From Bryobacterales bacterium (GTDB taxonomy: Bacteria; Cyanobacteriota; Vampirovibrionia; Obscuribacterales; Obscuribacteraceae): a DNA stretch of 11,669 bases. Where the stretch lies: positions 1-11,669 of the forward strand of contig CAJCHQ010000634.1 of assembly GCA_903970295.1 (NCBI GenBank), written 5' to 3'. The translations under genes and the position numbers were made by a program. How positions within the stretch are numbered: position 1 is the first letter of the stretch; each line of letters starts with the position of its first letter. This document shows, one piece after another, positions 1 to 6,177 of this stretch. The notes beneath the pieces are model-generated. The model was not told the DNA's origin, ran no database searches, and saw only the letters and a program-made list of their open reading frames with translations.

Positions 1-122
1 ACTCCCCACATCGGCTATTTACCGAGGAGCAGTATCGACTTTTCTACGGCGAGGCCGTCGAAGATATTGAGAGTTGGCAACAAGGAGCACCAGTTCGTGT
101 TCTCACTAAGCAGAAAGCTTGA
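1..122 (+). CDS. C-terminal end of a probable D-2-hydroxyacid dehydrogenase (partial)
   Basis: An open frame enters from the left edge (codons from base 3) and stops with TGA at 120-122, giving the last 39 residues of a protein. The fragment begins Ser-Pro-His and continues with a helix of the type T-E-E-Q-Y-R-x-F-Y-x-E-A-V-E-D-I followed by W-Q-Q-G-A-P-V. In D-isomer-specific 2-hydroxyacid dehydrogenases (phosphoglycerate dehydrogenase and relatives) the catalytic His lies in a T/S-P-H motif, followed by just such a helix and a G-x-P-x-N-V-like tail. The spacing and the end of the chain fit that family, which oxidises or reduces 2-hydroxy/2-keto acids with NAD(P). Only this tail is visible, so the assignment rests on one short motif and the substrate cannot be given. 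No clear terminator hairpin follows in the 75 bases before the next gene. Confidence 0.5.
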   Translation, partial: SPHRLFTEEQYRLFYGEAVEDIESWQQGAPVRVLTKQKA

Positions 123-197
123 ACCGGCGTAATTTCCCCATAGTGTTCGAGCAGTCCTTCGATTAAATCAAGGCTTATCTGGATATGCGATTAATTC

Positions 198-1109
198 ATG
201 GGCCTGGAACAAGCAATAGTTTTGGGCGAACGCGCGGTGCAAGTAGCCGAAGAATTAGCTCCCGCGGCGGTTAAGTTACGCGAAGAGTTTTGCCGCGCGC
301 CATTTTCTGAAATCTTTAGTTCGCCGAGACGATTGCTCGATGTCTTGCCTGAAATCGTCAACGTTTTCCAACACCGGCAAAACGCTGACGAACTTGGACC
401 ACTACTTCCTAAATTAGAAAAGGCAATGTCCAAAGGTCATCCTCTATCGAATCTAAAAGTGACGAGATTTCTCGGCGATGGCAGCGGCCAATTCGTAGTG
501 GCCACCGAAAATGGTGCCGCCTTGAAAATTAGCAACGAGCCAGTCGCGCGAGCGATTCCAGACGCGGTATTCGATGCACCGGTTCTGGGCTCAGGACAAC
601 TGGGCGCAAATTATCATTACTATCTGCAGCCAATTGGAAATACCGAAGATGTGACGAGGCAACATATTATTTCGGTAATTAGGAAAATCCGCAGTCGCGG
701 TTTCATCGACGATGACATGTGGGATACCGGTAGTCCGCGTCATGGTCAAGTGGCACTGATTGGTCGAAAAAAAGAGCCGAGGCTGATCGATCAAAAAAGC
801 GCTCTGCCGCGATATGGCAGCACCTGGGAAGATGGTGGTCTCGTGCCGCATGCACAGCAGAGGGAGAATTTGTCCGAGATCAAAGATTTCCTGGATGAGC
901 GAGGAATCGAGCTGAAGAGGTGGTCAGTGACGCGCCCGCAGGATCCTGATCTGCACGCACCCCATGCCTACTCAGCCAGTGCACACGATCAATCACTGGC
1001 AGACTCGGTGATGGAACATCTAAAAATCATCGGTCAAGCACCCACTCTCGCATCGCGTTGGACCAGCCGTGAGATTGAAATAGCCCTGCATTCTCTGGCG
1101 ATTCGTTAG
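198..1109 (+). CDS. Hypothetical protein with a diverged protein-kinase-like domain
   Basis: A 303-aa protein with no signal peptide or membrane segment. Residues 1-80 are helix-forming and charged (A-E-E-L-A-P-A-A-V-K-L type). From about 88 on it reads like a minimal kinase fold: a glycine-rich strand-loop-strand F-L-G-D-G-S-G-Q-F-V-V-A (91-102) followed by A-L-K at 108-110, where kinases have the ATP-binding Lys; a hinge-like H-Y-Y-L-Q-P-I-G (140-147); a helix ending in R-G-F-I-D-D-D (167-173); then G-Q-V-A-L (183-187); and L-I-D-Q (196-199), where kinases carry the metal-binding D-F-G. The canonical H-R-D and D-F-G are absent, so it could be a pseudokinase, an atypical kinase or a chance resemblance. 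The ATG at 198 has no good Shine-Dalgarno, so the start is uncertain. The gene stands alone between the dehydrogenase end and the TPR gene. Confidence 0.7.
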   Translation: MGLEQAIVLGERAVQVAEELAPAAVKLREEFCRAPFSEIFSSPRRLLDVLPEIVNVFQHRQNADELGPLLPKLEKAMSKGHPLSNLKVTRFLGDGSGQFVVATENGAALKISNEPVARAIPDAVFDAPVLGSGQLGANYHYYLQPIGNTEDVTRQHIISVIRKIRSRGFIDDDMWDTGSPRHGQVALIGRKKEPRLIDQKSALPRYGSTWEDGGLVPHAQQRENLSEIKDFLDERGIELKRWSVTRPQDPDLHAPHAYSASAHDQSLADSVMEHLKIIGQAPTLASRWTSREIEIALHSLAIR

Positions 1110-1127
1110 CTGCTTTTCGTTAGAAAC

Positions 1128-1142
1128 CGATCGAGTCGATCG
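1128..1142. repeat. Perfect 15-bp palindrome after the kinase-like gene
   Basis: CGATCGA, a single central G, then TCGATCG: 7-bp arms, 18 bases after the stop codon at 1109. No T-run follows, so it is not a standard intrinsic terminator. A 7-bp odd-centred palindrome is expected about once by chance in a window this long. The rest of the 280-bp spacer (1110-1389) shows two direct GTGAC motifs (1264-1268 and 1280-1284) and an A+T-rich stretch around 1307-1319 that could hold the promoter of the next gene, for example TTGTTA (1290-1295) with TTTTAT (1314-1319), but neither box is convincing. Confidence 0.35.
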
Positions 1143-1389
1143 CTCCACGCGGAACGAGAATTTTCCATAGCGGCTCGAAAAATACGGTGCAAAAAGCGGT
1201 AACCCGGGGCTAAACGCTCTTTGGCAATTTGTCCAGAACAGTGCCAAGCATCTTTGCCGATGGTGTGACCAAAAAACTTGTGACAGAGCTTGTTAGAGAG
1301 AGATTCGATAATTTTTTATGGTAGGGTGAATATTAGGAGCAAATTGCAATTAGTACAAAAAGCAGGTTGTTCCGGTTAAGAGGAGCGCC

Positions 1390-2343
1390 TTGCGGACAGA
1401 CTATGTATCCATAATGGATTCTGGAAAGAGGCTGAACAGCGCCGAAGCTCGGCGTCTGGAAACTTCCACAATATCCGATTCAGAAAACATCGAAACTCAT
1501 ATTCGTCTGATCGGTTATTATTGGCAACGACATAATCAGAGATTATTATGGATAAAACACGTTGTTTGGCTCGTCGCTAACAATCCGGAAAACCCTATCT
1601 TATTTTGGCCAGAGTCATTCGCCCTTGCTGTGATTTATGATGATCTGTCAATTCAGTTGAAGTCTGCATGGGAACAAGCACTAGATAGTCGTCAACAAAA
1701 CATTCAAGTCTTAAGAAACGCAGCATCATTTTTCTGTGCAGTAAAAACGGATCGCAGCCTAGAACTCATTTTGAGAGCAAGGCGTCTGGCACCAGAGTCC
1801 GCTGAATTACGTTATGAATGCATCGTGTATTTGAGCATACTAGCTCGACAACAGCACACTCCGGAAGAGTTGGAACGCATGATAATTGTCAACGAGGAGC
1901 TGCTGGCTTTCGAACCCGACAATCTAAGTATTCTAGAGAACCTTGCACAGCTTACGTTCAAACAGTCCGATTTTGTATCAGCTAGAAACTACGCTTCGCT
2001 CATCTTTGATGTGGAAAATTCTAGCTATTTGGGACACACGATATTAGGACTTATTTTGCTGTCCGAAGGCGCTATCGGTGAGGCGAAAAAGGAATTGCTC
2101 GAACTTGAAAAGACAAACGGTTGTGGCCATCATTGTTTCCAGTTTGCCCTTGCAGAAGCACTGCTTGAGCGTGGAGAGAGAGATGCCGTCTGCCATTACT
2201 TGACTGGGTTAACCCAATCCTGGAACTTTTGGCCACTTGAGATAGGGAGAATTCTTCCATTTTTTTGGATCTTAATGATACGGATGGGTGCTACACCTAG
2301 ACTATCGCAAAGCACGTCGCGACAAATCGCCAGCTTATTTTAA
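1390..2343 (+). CDS. TPR-like repeat protein
   Basis: A 317-aa, probably cytoplasmic protein. The start is a TTG at 1390, preceded by a good Shine-Dalgarno (AAGAGGAG, 1378-1385); an in-frame ATG at 1414 lacks one. Residues 35-75 (I-R-L-I-G-Y-Y-W-Q, then H-V-V-W-L-V-A-N-N-P-E-N-P) and 90-140 (W-E-Q-A-L ... N-A-A-S-F-F ... L-I-L-R-A-R-R-L-A-P-E-S) match a bacterial TPR family in which an L-L-G-Y-Y-F motif is followed by H-V-L-W-L-I-x-N-x-P. Residues 165-240 continue the helix pairs (L-L-A-F-E-P-D-N ... D-F-V-S-A-R-N-Y-A ... G-A-I-G-E-A-K-K-E-L), and 255-270 has the A-L-L-E-R-G-E-R-D-A-V segment typical near the end of that family. TPR arrays are protein-protein interaction scaffolds; no catalytic motif is visible and the partner is unknown. 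The last 9 bp overlap the convergent gene. Confidence 0.8.
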   Translation: MRTDYVSIMDSGKRLNSAEARRLETSTISDSENIETHIRLIGYYWQRHNQRLLWIKHVVWLVANNPENPILFWPESFALAVIYDDLSIQLKSAWEQALDSRQQNIQVLRNAASFFCAVKTDRSLELILRARRLAPESAELRYECIVYLSILARQQHTPEELERMIIVNEELLAFEPDNLSILENLAQLTFKQSDFVSARNYASLIFDVENSSYLGHTILGLILLSEGAIGEAKKELLELEKTNGCGHHCFQFALAEALLERGERDAVCHYLTGLTQSWNFWPLEIGRILPFFWILMIRMGATPRLSQSTSRQIASLF

Positions 2344-3663
2344 ATCAGCTGCTAACGCGTCTTGCTCAGATTGACTAAGACCTGATTGCTGCGGACTCGG
2401 AGATTGCGATCGAGTAGCGTTGGACTGAGGCACATCGATAAAGTTCGAATCTGAAACCTCGCCACCCGCTTCAACATAAGCGTTTTTTGGAAGGTTACCA
2501 CCAAGAACAATATTTTCTCCGACGATATCGCCACCAGCGGATACTAGCCGTGGTCCGTCTGTAGTTTTCGCACCAGGAGGATATATGTCGGCAGAGGAGC
2601 CCGTTACATGAGTACGTATCGTAAATCCATCTTTAATCAGGTCTTCACTGATCAAATTGTTGTGATTGTCCATAACAAAACCGTCAATCTCTTTCGGTGG
2701 TTTGCCATCACTTTTTGCCGCCTGAAATTCTTTCCTAGCCTCTGCTGCCCGAGCTAAGCCTTGATCAGCATCTTGAAGATGAGTTTGGTCATTGATACCG
2801 GCAGCGGCCATCCCTTTTTCCACGGCGTTATCAATTAGCTTCTTTAAATCTTGAGGGGAAATCACGTCCGCTGGAACATCACCCGTGCTTGCTGGAACAC
2901 CTGTAGTGCCATCATATTGACCTGCGAAATTATTGCCGGTGTTCGTTATCTTTTGTCCGATGACGTCTCCTGTGCTTGTTACACTATTATCAGAATTGCC
3001 TAAAAGTTCGACATTCGGCAAGTCGCTTGGCCCACCAGTGCCTGGAACGCTAATAAAGTTTGAATCTCTAATTTGGCCACCAGCCTGTACGTATCCGCCT
3101 TTAGGACCATTTCCTTGAACGAGTAGGTTATCGCCGACGATATCGCCGGCGGTGGAAGCCATCTTCTGCCCGTTAGTCAGAGTCACTTCAGAAGAAGCAG
3201 TGCCTGATGGTGACACGGCTGCGTGTGGGTGCAGTCGAAAACCGTTTTTTACCAGATTTTCGCTGATCAAATTGTTTTCATTGTCCATAACGAAACCGTC
3301 TATTTCTTTCGGTTGATTAATTTCACCCTTCGTCGCGTTAAACTCAATTCGCGCCTGTTTTGCCCGAACTAAAGCGTCATTGGGGTCCGCCTGGCTAGCG
3401 ACAGTCTGGTCGCTACTTGTCACCTTAACTTCAAAGATGTCTTCTGATTTGCCAGAACTTGGCACCGTCGCCGATTTGGCAGCGGCTGGATTGCTGGGGT
3501 GTGTGAGACTTATGGGTGGGAGGTGCTCGGACGCCGTATCTTTAGTACCACGACCGCCTATGTTTTGCGAATTCTGAAAATTCACCGGCTCCGTCAGCTG
3601 TGAACCGTATGCATTCTCTGATGTGTCGCCTTTGCTAGCTAATCTTTCGAAGGTAAAAGCCAT
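2335..3663 (-). CDS. Unknown protein with an internal ~110-residue duplication
   Basis: A 442-aa protein I cannot assign to a family. Residues 96-207 and 301-413 are two copies of one module. Each starts with a helix (R-A-x-x-A-R-x-E-F), then the near-invariant K-E-I-D-G-F-V-M-D-N-x-N-N-L-I-S-E and K-x-G-F, a variable loop, then G-D-I-V-G-x-N with a following G-N, and A-G-G-x-x-x-D-S-N-F-I. A partial third copy of the Gly-rich strand motif (G-D-V-I-G-Q-K-I-T-N-T-G-N) lies at 232-244. The first 90 and last 30 residues are Ser/Thr/Gln/Pro-rich and look disordered. No signal peptide, membrane helix or catalytic motif is seen; the Gly/Asn strand periodicity could suit a beta-solenoid, which is inference. 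The ATG at 3663 has no clear Shine-Dalgarno. It is divergent from the nucleotidyltransferase gene and overlaps the convergent TPR gene by 9 bp. Confidence 0.8.
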   Translation of the reverse strand: MAFTFERLASKGDTSENAYGSQLTEPVNFQNSQNIGGRGTKDTASEHLPPISLTHPSNPAAAKSATVPSSGKSEDIFEVKVTSSDQTVASQADPNDALVRAKQARIEFNATKGEINQPKEIDGFVMDNENNLISENLVKNGFRLHPHAAVSPSGTASSEVTLTNGQKMASTAGDIVGDNLLVQGNGPKGGYVQAGGQIRDSNFISVPGTGGPSDLPNVELLGNSDNSVTSTGDVIGQKITNTGNNFAGQYDGTTGVPASTGDVPADVISPQDLKKLIDNAVEKGMAAAGINDQTHLQDADQGLARAAEARKEFQAAKSDGKPPKEIDGFVMDNHNNLISEDLIKDGFTIRTHVTGSSADIYPPGAKTTDGPRLVSAGGDIVGENIVLGGNLPKNAYVEAGGEVSDSNFIDVPQSNATRSQSPSPQQSGLSQSEQDALAADLK

Positions 3664-3793
3664 GAATATTTGAGTGACAAAATGTTGGGATCAAGAAAAA
3701 CAATTAACGCCTGACATCATATTCGGTGCCTAATTTTAGTTTGTGGGACTTCAGCATCGTGCCCTGGTGGTACGACTCGCACATACTAATTTG

Positions 3794-3814
3794 TAGCTGT
3801 GACGTAGTTGTCAC
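3794..3814. promoter_or_regulatory. Operator-like palindrome, copy 1
   Basis: TAGCTGTGAC, five bases, TGTCAC. The inverted arms are TGTGAC (3798-3803) and GTCACA (3810-3815) around six bases. The half-site resembles the TGTGA/TCACA of CRP-family regulators, but the spacing between TGTGA and TCACA is 8 rather than 6, so no regulator can be named. The same 21-bp pattern recurs at 3960-3980. Confidence 0.55.
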
Positions 3815-3941
3815 ACGACGTCAATCATCCCTTTCGCACTTACGTGTGCTGTTGGTAACGAGACTGCGCAGTTATCTTGTTACGACGGTCTTTACGAAGA
3901 ATTCAATTTCCAATCTAAGACTGATCACGGTTGCTTTCGAT

Positions 3942-3958
3942 CAACATTTTAAATGTTG
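3942..3958. repeat. A+T-rich 17-bp perfect palindrome
   Basis: CAACATTT, a central T, AAATGTTG: 8-bp arms with a one-base centre, immediately left of operator copy 2. It could be a separate protein-binding site. With a one-base centre it is more likely to act as a DNA site than as an RNA hairpin. Confidence 0.4.
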
Positions 3959-3959
3959 C

Positions 3960-3980
3960 TAGCTGTGACAGGTCTGTCAC
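3960..3980. promoter_or_regulatory. Operator-like palindrome, copy 2
   Basis: TAGCTGTGAC, five bases, TGTCAC, identical to copy 1 at all sixteen defined positions and exactly 166 bp from it. Inverted arms GTGACA (3965-3970) and TGTCAC (3975-3980). It sits 10 bp before the TACACT -10-like hexamer, where a bound protein would cover the -35 region of the rightward promoter. Confidence 0.55.
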
Positions 3981-4026
3981 GCATTCTTTGTACACTCTGT
4001 TTATGGATCGTCCAGAGGTGGTGACC

Positions 4027-4125
4027 ATGAACTCACTTAGCGGCAACGAATTGCCTAACACTGGTGCAATAAAGTTTTTCCCGCACGATCTCAGGACCTC
4101 GCTCACTAATGCCAAGTTACGCTGA
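4027..4125 (+). CDS. Possible 32-aa leader ORF overlapping the nucleotidyltransferase start
   Basis: An ATG at 4027 has a strong, well-spaced Shine-Dalgarno (AGAGGTG, 4014-4020, eight bases after GAGG). It opens a 32-codon frame ending at TGA 4123-4125, which runs 17 bp into the downstream gene in another frame. The downstream ATG at 4109 has only a weak, distant AGGA (4093-4096, 12 bases away). The layout suggests translational coupling through a leader peptide. The peptide (M-N-S-L-S-G-N-E-L-P-N-T-G...) resembles nothing I recognise and has no run of one amino acid that would suggest attenuation. It may instead be a chance ORF; only the ribosome site and the overlap support it. Confidence 0.3.
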   Translation: MNSLSGNELPNTGAIKFFPHDLRTSLTNAKLR

Positions 4126-5134
4126 ACTAATCCTCACTGGTGTATCGGAGCTATCGCCCCGATTGATAGCAGGCGCCGAGGCAGTTGCCGAGAATCCCCA
4201 ACTGTTAGAGCACGCCGCGGCAGCTGCCGAGAAAATGGCCTCTGAGATATTTCACGGCAAAATGCCAACCACCGTGGAGCCAGTGATTGGGCGAATAGTC
4301 TCCGAGGCTCTCGGAACCGCAGACGAAATTGGCGCGAAATTGTTAGGCGCCGCCCTGCCGAAGCTTAGCGCGCCGCCAGTTTTGCGTGGCAGGTCGGACA
4401 TACCAGAGCTGCTCGCAGATGGTACATTGCCTCCGGGTCATCATCCTGCCTCATTCTCCGATGCCTTAGATAGATTTGGAACAACGCCATGGCGCCGCTT
4501 CCTGTTCAAAGGAATGACCGGCTCATTTGGTGAGATTCTTGACGCCGGTGAAAAACGGATGATGCTTGGCGGCAGTCTGGTAACAGACAAGACCCGGCCG
4601 GGAGACTTTGATGGCGCAGTGTTTCAAACTGAAACTCTAGAGAAGATCTTGAGGAGTTTTAGATACAGTGAAAACGACTACAGCGTTCTGGGACAGCTGA
4701 AGCGATTTGGTGGCCATTGGAACGCGCAGGGAGGGATAGTGCAGGAAGCAATACTGCAGCAAAAGAGGGGCGGCGGCGTTAAAGGAGTTCTAGATCTTAG
4801 TTTGAGCGACATGCCGCGCACAGAGACCTCATTCGACCCAAACTGGTTCGACCGCAATGTGCATGAGGAGGCTCTCAAATTTGTAGACTCTAAGCAGCCT
4901 GACCTAGCCGCTGACTTCTACGCCGGCTGGTTGCGCCTCGGTGAGCAGCAATTTTATTACGAACGTCCGAGTACGGCACGTGCGCATGAAGGCTTTAGGC
5001 TCTTGCTCTCGCGTTATCGGGAAGCTAACAAATTGTTCCGCACCGTAGGCGACACTGCTCGAACCAACCAGGGGGACGCTCGGGTGGAGGAGCTTGAGAA
5101 GATTCTCGAACAGCGGCCACTGAGTGAATTTTGA
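4109..5134 (+). CDS. DUF6932-like nucleotidyltransferase-fold protein with N-terminal helical extension
   Basis: A 341-aa protein. Residues 1-95 are Ala/Glu-rich and helical, without a signal peptide. From 107 the sequence follows the DUF6932 pattern: L-P-P-G-x-H-x-A-S (107-115), R-F-G-T-T-P-W-R-R (122-130), a helix, then G-G-S-L-V-T-D-K (154-161) and P-G-D-F-D-G-A-V-F (164-172). G-S plus D-x-D (D166, D168) is the active-site signature of MNT/pol-beta-type nucleotidyltransferases; D229 in V-L-D-L is a candidate third carboxylate. Residues 245-335 are helical and contain R-x6-H (R286-H293), which loosely recalls the RNase motif of HEPN partners, though that is a weak match. The family is expected to transfer a nucleotide to a protein, RNA or small molecule, but the target is unknown. 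DUF6932 proteins are usually shorter, so the N-terminal extension is unusual. The ATG at 4109 has a poor ribosome site and may be coupled to the leader ORF. Confidence 0.75.
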   Translation: MPSYAELILTGVSELSPRLIAGAEAVAENPQLLEHAAAAAEKMASEIFHGKMPTTVEPVIGRIVSEALGTADEIGAKLLGAALPKLSAPPVLRGRSDIPELLADGTLPPGHHPASFSDALDRFGTTPWRRFLFKGMTGSFGEILDAGEKRMMLGGSLVTDKTRPGDFDGAVFQTETLEKILRSFRYSENDYSVLGQLKRFGGHWNAQGGIVQEAILQQKRGGGVKGVLDLSLSDMPRTETSFDPNWFDRNVHEEALKFVDSKQPDLAADFYAGWLRLGEQQFYYERPSTARAHEGFRLLLSRYREANKLFRTVGDTARTNQGDARVEELEKILEQRPLSEF

Positions 5135-5203
5135 CGCGGCGATTGCTGTAGACCGGTGTCCAGGGAACTTCCTGCAGAGCTTCGCGTCGAAGCCCGCACC
5201 TAC

Positions 5204-5207
5204 GAGG
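5204..5207 (+). promoter_or_regulatory. Ribosome binding site setting the start of the holin-type gene
   Basis: GAGG nine bases before the ATG at 5217. The frame is open upstream to a GTG at 5124 that overlaps the preceding gene, but that GTG has no Shine-Dalgarno, and the extra 31 residues would put a polar tail before the first membrane helix. Confidence 0.6.
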
Positions 5208-5216
5208 ATTTTGATT

Positions 5217-5633
5217 ATGACACGCTATTTCATCCGGCTGGTTCTTATCGCCGCCGCCTTCTATTTTGTATTGCCGATGATTCCCGGTGCCCAGTTCCAT
5301 GGTACCTTCGTCATCGCCCTTCTGGCCGGTGCCCTTTTCGCATTTCTAGGCTGGCTCGTAGAGACGGTTGCCATCGCGATAAGTGCTGTTCTGACAATCG
5401 GTACATTCGGACTGGCATTGATCGTTCTGGTGCCGGCGTGGATCCTCGGATTTTGGTTGCTCCCCGCAGTCGCACTCAAATTCGTTGCTGATTTCATGCC
5501 CACGACTTTAGGTTTCGCAGGATGGATGCCGGCTATCTGGGGCGGCTTGGTGATGCTTTTAATCGGCGTTGTCACAAGCGGCGACACGCATGAGCGAGTG
5601 AGAAGAATTGACCGGACAAGCGCGGCTGTGTAA
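5217..5633 (+). CDS. Small membrane protein, phage holin 4_2 / YvlD-like
   Basis: A 138-aa integral membrane protein. Hydrophobic segments lie at about 5-23, 30-50, 52-85 (long enough for one or two passes) and 103-121, with a short charged C-terminus (H-E-R-V-R-R). The order fits the Phage_holin_4_2 / YvlD / DUF360 group: a first helix ending in L-P-x-I-P-G, a short loop with F-H-G, an A-L-L-A-G-A-L helix, then T-I-G-T-F-G-L before a third helix and a final G-W-x-x-A-I-W-G-G. Chromosomal members are common and are mostly uncharacterised inner-membrane proteins; there is no endolysin or other phage gene here, so the name should not be read as lysis function. It lies 82 bp downstream of the nucleotidyltransferase on the same strand and could be co-transcribed. 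Confidence 0.75.
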   Translation: MTRYFIRLVLIAAAFYFVLPMIPGAQFHGTFVIALLAGALFAFLGWLVETVAIAISAVLTIGTFGLALIVLVPAWILGFWLLPAVALKFVADFMPTTLGFAGWMPAIWGGLVMLLIGVVTSGDTHERVRRIDRTSAAV

Positions 5634-5653
5634 TAGCCACCCGGCCCGAACAA

Positions 5654-5672
5654 AATTTTCTGAACGAAAATT
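5654..5672 (+). terminator. Weak A+T hairpin after the holin-type gene
   Basis: AATTTTC, loop TGAAC, GAAAATT: a 7-bp stem with a five-base loop, 21 bases past the stop codon at 5633. The stem has one G-C pair and no T-run follows, so it would be a poor intrinsic terminator. The rest of the spacer to 5792 contains a GGTATACC palindrome (5680-5687) but no convincing promoter. Confidence 0.25.
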
Positions 5673-5792
5673 GTGTGTAGGTATACCGTTTCTGCGGGAT
5701 GTATTGCAGACAAGAAAAGCATAAATTCAACGCACTGAAATATTGAATACACCGAATTAGATACAGTGGCACCATGTCTTGAGGGAGGCACC

Positions 5793-6176
5793 ATGCTCGA
5801 AAGTCTGAAAAATTTGACTGAGTTACTAACAGTGATGCGAAGAACCGACGCATCGGTCGCCGCGGAGAAATTTCAGCGCTTCCAAAACATGTGCTCTAAA
5901 AAAGTGATCAATGCGGAAGAAGTTGAAGTGCCAGCCGCTAATGAATCGTCACTGCTGCACCGCTGGCATCCGGTAGTCCAGGAGATCGACTGTCCAACCG
6001 AGTATGTCAGCGATCCGTACGCCGCAGAAATTTTCCTCGTCGAAGGCACGGCCGAAGTTTTCAATTCTTGCAAACTGAATCCTGTAGACGAATTCAAGCA
6101 AGTGCGCCAACGCAGACTAAAAGAATCACGCGTGCTTGGTGGCACAATGCGCTTTACACAAAGGAAATCAGCTTAA
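5793..6176 (+). CDS. Conserved-looking small protein of unknown function (127 aa)
   Basis: The start is the ATG at 5793, preceded by a strong Shine-Dalgarno (GAGGGAGG, 5781-5788); a GTG nine codons upstream precedes that site. The 127-aa product is soluble and unrecognised. Residues 1-35 form an amphipathic helix (L-K-N-L-T-E-L-L-T-V-M). Residues 57-90 contain R-W-H-P-V-V-Q-E-I-D-C-P-T-E-Y-V-S-D-P-Y-A-A-E-I-F, broken here into short polar and hydrophobic turns, and the tail from 99 is basic (F-K-Q-V-R-Q-R-R-L-K). Cys34, Cys67 and Cys93 are present without a metal-binding spacing. It is followed after one base by the next gene, so the two form a cassette. No function is proposed. Confidence 0.7.
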   Translation: MLESLKNLTELLTVMRRTDASVAAEKFQRFQNMCSKKVINAEEVEVPAANESSLLHRWHPVVQEIDCPTEYVSDPYAAEIFLVEGTAEVFNSCKLNPVDEFKQVRQRRLKESRVLGGTMRFTQRKSA

Positions 6177-6177
6177 C

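Larger units (their letters stand above)
3664..4026. promoter_or_regulatory. Divergent regulatory region between two unknown genes
   Basis: No convincing gene lies here. The region separates the starts of the duplicated-module gene (minus) and the nucleotidyltransferase (plus), so it should hold both promoters. It contains two copies of a 21-bp palindromic site, an A+T-rich palindrome (3942-3958) and a possible degenerate third site (4021-4036, GTGAC-N6-CTCAC). A weak -10-like TACACT (3991-3996) lies just right of the second site. On the minus strand TAAAAT (complement of 3733-3738) could be a -10. Neither has a good -35, which would fit promoters that need an activator; this is inference. 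Confidence 0.55.

Noticed and set aside
3798..3815. Calling the twin palindromes CRP (cAMP receptor protein) sites
   Set aside because: The spacing between TGTGA and TCACA is 8 in copy 1, not the standard 6, and copy 2 ends TCACG, so the regulator is left unnamed.
3726..3962. 78-aa plus-strand frame in the divergent spacer
   Set aside because: It lies across both operator-like sites, has no Shine-Dalgarno, and its residue composition (Cys, Trp and basic runs) looks like chance translation.
5217..5633. Prophage remnant based on the holin-like protein
   Set aside because: No other phage gene, integrase or attachment site is present, and this holin-type family is common as a chromosomal membrane protein.
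5261..5794. 177-aa minus-strand frame
   Set aside because: It is antisense to the membrane protein gene and the start of the 127-aa gene; its sequence is low-complexity and resembles no family, whereas the plus-strand frames have good ribosome sites and sensible products.
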